Below, in pieces: positions 6,724-8,856 of a stretch of DNA of 8,856 nucleotides (position 1 is its first letter; every line of letters begins with the position of its first letter). Source of the DNA: an uncultured Lysobacteraceae bacterium (GTDB taxonomy: Bacteria; Pseudomonadota; Gammaproteobacteria; Xanthomonadales; Rhodanobacteraceae). A program made the translations under genes and the position numbers. The DNA lies in assembly GCA_946480705.1 (NCBI GenBank), contig CAMLLF010000122.1, forward strand, positions 1-8,856, in the 5' to 3' direction. Below the pieces are notes generated by a model. That model was given only the letters and a program-made list of their open reading frames with translations, made no database searches and was not told the DNA's origin.

Positions 6724-8070
6724 GTGAAGCTGCGCGCTTTTTATCGCTTCTCTATTTTTCTCGCTTCTATCCTCTGTTTCCTGACTTCCGCCGCCGCATC
6801 GCCGCGCATCCTCACCGGCACCGAGGCCGGAGCCGCGTGGCGCATCGACGTGCCGGAGAACTGGAACGGCCGGCTCATCGTGTTTTTCCGCGGCAACAGT
6901 CCGCGGGCCGAGCGCTTCGACGATCAGCCGTATGTGCAGGGCGGCCGCGCGATCATGCTGCAGCGCGGTTTCGCGCTCGCGCAGTCGGGGTATGCGCGCG
7001 CCGACTGGAACATCGCCGATGCGCACCGCGATACCGAATGGGTGCGCAGGCACTTCGTCGCGAAAATCGGCAAGCCGACCCACACCTTCGCGATCGGGCA
7101 GTCGATGGGCGGCCTTGCCGTGGCGCATGCGCTGGAGCAGAAAGGCACGGCGTATTCGGGCGGGCTGTCGCTGGCCGGCACGCTCGGCGGCGGCGACGCG
7201 CTGTTTCAGCAGGCGTTCGTGAATCTCGCGGCGTTCGATTTCTATTTTCCCGGCACGGTCGGGACCATCGTGCCGGTGCCGCCGGCGCAGGCGCTCGATG
7301 CCGCTGCCGTGCGCGCGCTCGACGCGGCAGTCGCGGCGAAGCCCGAGGCAGCCGCCAAGCTCGCCGCGCTGATGGCCGTGCCGATCGAGGCGATCGGCGA
7401 GCAGACCGCGATCAATCGCGACCTCGTGCGCCGCCTGCAGCAGCTCTCCGGCGGCAACGCGGTCGGCAATGCGAACTGGCTCTACAGCGGCAGCGGCGAC
7501 GACGCGGGCCTGAATGCGGGCGTGCGCCGCTATGCGGCCGACGCGAAAGCGTATGAATTCCTGCGGCGGAACTACGCGCCGAGCGGCCGTCTCGAAAAGC
7601 CGCTGCTGGCACTCCAGACGATCCACGATCCGATCGTCAGCGCCGCGGCGACGAACAGCTACGCGACCGCCGTGCAGCGCGCCGGACGCGATGCGCGGTT
7701 CGTGCAGCAGTACGTGCCGGGCGAACAGCATCTGGGATTCAACGCGGTGCAGATCGTCGCGGCGATCGAGGCGCTGCAAGGCTGGGTCGAGCGCGGCGAG
7801 CGTCCGACGTCCGGCATGCAGCCGTCGGCTTCGCCGGCCGCAGCCGATGCCGCGCCGGCGCACGAGCTCGTCGAGCTGCCGTCGGCGGCGCTCGCGGAAA
7901 CGCGGCGCATCGCGGTCTGCACGCCGCCTGCGTATGCGACGAACGCGGCGCGCTTCCCCGTGCGCTACGTGCCCGACGGCGGCCTGGCCGAGCATTTCCC
8001 GCGGGTCGCCGCCGAGGCCGATGCGATGCGCGCGGCGCTGAGTGCGGCGGCACCGGCGTCGCTGGGCTGA
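6724..8070 (+). CDS. Secreted alpha/beta hydrolase with truncated esterase-like C-terminus
   Basis: 448-residue protein. Residues 1-25 are a signal peptide: basic start MKLRAFYR, a hydrophobic core rich in F, I and L, and A23-A24-A25 before the likely cut, so export to the periplasm or outside is expected. The mature part up to ~350 has an alpha/beta hydrolase fold: strand RLIVFFRG, nucleophile elbow GQSMGG with S127, acid D302 in TIHDP and base H336 in GEQHLGF. This complete triad supports esterase, amidase or lipase-like activity; the substrate is unknown. From ~350 an Ala/Pro/Ser linker leads to residues 380-430, whose TPPAYATNAARFP and YVPDGGLAEHFP resemble the start of another family, the predicted esterases (Esterase D/Fes type), cut off early. 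GTG 6724 is chosen because GGAG (6714-6717) is six bases upstream and it places the signal peptide at the N-terminus. A TTG at 6652 would begin inside the terminator. The signal-peptide codons are unusually T-rich for this genome. Confidence 0.88.
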   Translation: MKLRAFYRFSIFLASILCFLTSAAASPRILTGTEAGAAWRIDVPENWNGRLIVFFRGNSPRAERFDDQPYVQGGRAIMLQRGFALAQSGYARADWNIADAHRDTEWVRRHFVAKIGKPTHTFAIGQSMGGLAVAHALEQKGTAYSGGLSLAGTLGGGDALFQQAFVNLAAFDFYFPGTVGTIVPVPPAQALDAAAVRALDAAVAAKPEAAAKLAALMAVPIEAIGEQTAINRDLVRRLQQLSGGNAVGNANWLYSGSGDDAGLNAGVRRYAADAKAYEFLRRNYAPSGRLEKPLLALQTIHDPIVSAAATNSYATAVQRAGRDARFVQQYVPGEQHLGFNAVQIVAAIEALQGWVERGERPTSGMQPSASPAAADAAPAHELVELPSAALAETRRIAVCTPPAYATNAARFPVRYVPDGGLAEHFPRVAAEADAMRAALSAAAPASLG

Positions 8071-8155
8071 GATCGACGCGCGGCCCGATCTGCGCCACGA
8101 CAATATCCATCGGACGCGCGCGCCCGAGGTGCTGCCGAGGCTGTTCCGGCCTTGA
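7861..8155 (+). pseudogene. Relic of predicted esterase, core deleted and frameshifted
   Basis: Overlaps the 3' end of the secreted hydrolase gene. Frame 1 (7861-8067) encodes an esterase-type beginning: PSAALAETRRIAV, then PVRYVPDGGLAEHFP. Members of this family usually continue for 150 or more residues to a GxSxG nucleophile, but here the sequence passes at once to RVAAEADAMRAALSAAAPAS, which looks like the region before the C-terminal end. After the TGA at 8068, the +1 frame from 8066 gives 29 sense codons, AEIDARPDLRHDNIHRTRAP then EVLPRLFRP, ending in TGA at 8153-8155. PDLRHDNI resembles the stretch with the catalytic histidine near the C-terminus of such esterases. Removing one G from 8064-8066 would join both frames. 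Most third bases in the tail are G or C, as in real genes here. The family resemblance comes from memory of motifs, not a search. Confidence 0.5.
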
Positions 8156-8167
8156 ATCGCGGCGCGC

Positions 8168-8188
8168 GCGGCGCCATCGTGGCGCCGC
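8168..8188. repeat. GC-rich hairpin upstream of ChaC-like gene
   Basis: GCGGCGCC (8168-8175), loop ATCGT, GGCGCCGC (8181-8188): a perfect eight-base-pair stem. No T-run follows. It lies after the last possible stop of the hydrolase region (8155) and 25 bases before the ChaC start, so it may help end upstream transcription or shape the leader. Confidence 0.4.
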
Positions 8189-8213
8189 TCCCGGCACTGT
8201 GCAGGATTTCCGC

Positions 8214-8729
8214 GTGACTACCGCGATCTGGCTGTTCGGCTACGGCTCGCTGATCTACAAGGTCGACTTTCCGTTCCTCGAGCGGCGACGCGCGCGGCTC
8301 GACGGCTGGACGCGGCGCTTCTGGCAGGGCTCGCACGATCATCGCGGCACGCCCGAGGCGCCGGGGCGCGTGGTCACGCTGGTGCCCGCGTCGCAGTCGG
8401 TCTGCATCGGCATGGCCTATCGCGTGACGCCTGACGTGTTCGCGCATCTGGATCATCGCGAGAAGAACGGCTACGTGCGCGAGACGATCGAGCTGCAGTT
8501 CGACGACGGCACGCGCGCCGATGCGGTGGTCTATGTCGCCGCGCCCGGCAACGAGGCGTATCTCGGGCCGGCCGCCGAGCGCGACATCGCCGCGCACATC
8601 GCGAACGCGCGCGGCCCGAGCGGCGAGAACCGCGAGTATCTGCTGAATCTCGCCGACGCGCTGCGCGAACTCGGCAGCGACGACGCGCACGTGTTCGATA
8701 TCGAGCGCGAGCTGCGCGCGATGGCGTAG
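8214..8729 (+). CDS. chaC: ChaC-like gamma-glutamylcyclotransferase
   Basis: 171-residue cytosolic enzyme predicted to split glutathione into 5-oxoproline and Cys-Gly, as known for the ChaC family. The N-terminal substrate-binding loop GYGSLIY begins at residue 9. The catalytic glutamate is E83 in HREKNGYVRE, the expected motif and the same residue number as in ChaC2. The segment PGRVVTLVP and the later strands ADAVVYVA fit the family's beta barrel, and the NREYLLNLADALRELG helix resembles the usual C-terminal part. Length matches the small ChaC2-like subgroup, shorter than E. coli ChaC (about 230). GTG 8214 is preferred: AGGA (8203-8206) lies seven bases upstream and the GYGS loop then sits at the usual distance from the N-terminus. 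GTG 8199 would add five residues but has no ribosome site. The original name links it to cation transport, but no chaA/chaB is visible here. Confidence 0.93.
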   Translation: MTTAIWLFGYGSLIYKVDFPFLERRRARLDGWTRRFWQGSHDHRGTPEAPGRVVTLVPASQSVCIGMAYRVTPDVFAHLDHREKNGYVRETIELQFDDGTRADAVVYVAAPGNEAYLGPAAERDIAAHIANARGPSGENREYLLNLADALRELGSDDAHVFDIERELRAMA

Positions 8730-8856
8730 GTCGGCGGCGAGCCCAACCGGCGAACCCCGGCATCGAGGTTCGCCTGCGGCTCACCGCAACCAGCGCGGTT
8801 CCGTAGGGCGCAATAACCGAAGGGCATTGCGCCGCATGCTCGGCGAAACCGGATCG
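8730..8856. repeat. Interspersed-repeat-like chain of hairpins
   Basis: The region after the ChaC stop holds four consecutive inverted repeats: GGCGAACC/GGTTCGCC (8749-8756 and 8767-8774), TGCGG/CCGCA (8775-8779 and 8784-8788), AACC/GGTT (8788-8791 and 8797-8800) and GGCGCAAT/ATTGCGCC (8807-8814 and 8826-8833). The last, within GTAGGGCGCAATAACCGAAG and what follows, looks like the short intergenic repeats found many times in proteobacterial genomes. No T-tract terminator and no supported gene are seen up to the window edge. Confidence 0.55.

Noticed and set aside
6103..8103. 666-codon open frame on the minus strand opposite the VOC and hydrolase genes
   Set aside because: It runs through the terminator and across two real genes, and its composition is that of a shadow frame.
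8835..8856. ATG at 8835 as the start of a next gene
   Set aside because: Only seven codons are visible, there is no ribosome site, and it lies at the edge of a repeat-like stretch.

Overview
The window is G+C-rich, roughly two-thirds by eye, with strongly GC-biased third codon positions. Gene content (non-mevalonate isoprenoid enzyme IspG of the long form, a PilZ-like protein, a ChaC-type glutathione cyclotransferase, a PhnB-like VOC protein) and the style of the intergenic repeats suggest a gammaproteobacterium close to the Xanthomonadales/Lysobacterales. This placement is an inference, not a sequence match.

Layout: a FAD/NAD(P)-type oxidoreductase runs off the left edge on the minus strand (1-384). 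A 234-bp divergent spacer follows. All other genes are on the plus strand: a long acetyl-CoA hydrolase/transferase (619-2769); a 582-residue protein with a C-terminal PilZ-like domain (2856-4604); ispG (4700-5953); a 170-bp spacer rich in hairpins; a small PhnB-like VOC protein (6124-6540); a strong intrinsic terminator (6628-6653); a secreted alpha/beta hydrolase (6724-8070); a ChaC-like gamma-glutamylcyclotransferase (8214-8729); and a repeat-like chain of hairpins up to the right edge.

The genes look like separate housekeeping and accessory transcription units, not one pathway operon. Three of them (acetyl-CoA hydrolase, PilZ-like gene, ispG) are preceded by similar sigma70-like sites with the pattern ATGRSA, 18 bp, then a -10 followed by C. 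A perfect stem with five Ts separates the VOC gene from the secreted hydrolase. IspG makes isoprenoid precursors, the acetyl-CoA enzyme handles acyl-CoA and carboxylates, ChaC degrades glutathione, and the PilZ-like protein may sense cyclic di-GMP. No functional link between them is visible.

The most unusual item is the 3' part of the secreted hydrolase gene. Its last ~70 codons resemble the first part of a different, predicted-esterase family, whose catalytic core is missing. Right after the stop, the +1 frame continues for 29 sense codons that look like the C-terminal end of the same esterase family. This suggests a decayed or internally deleted second esterase fused to an intact hydrolase and broken by a one-base frameshift. 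I found no defence system, mobile element, CRISPR array, tRNA or rRNA.
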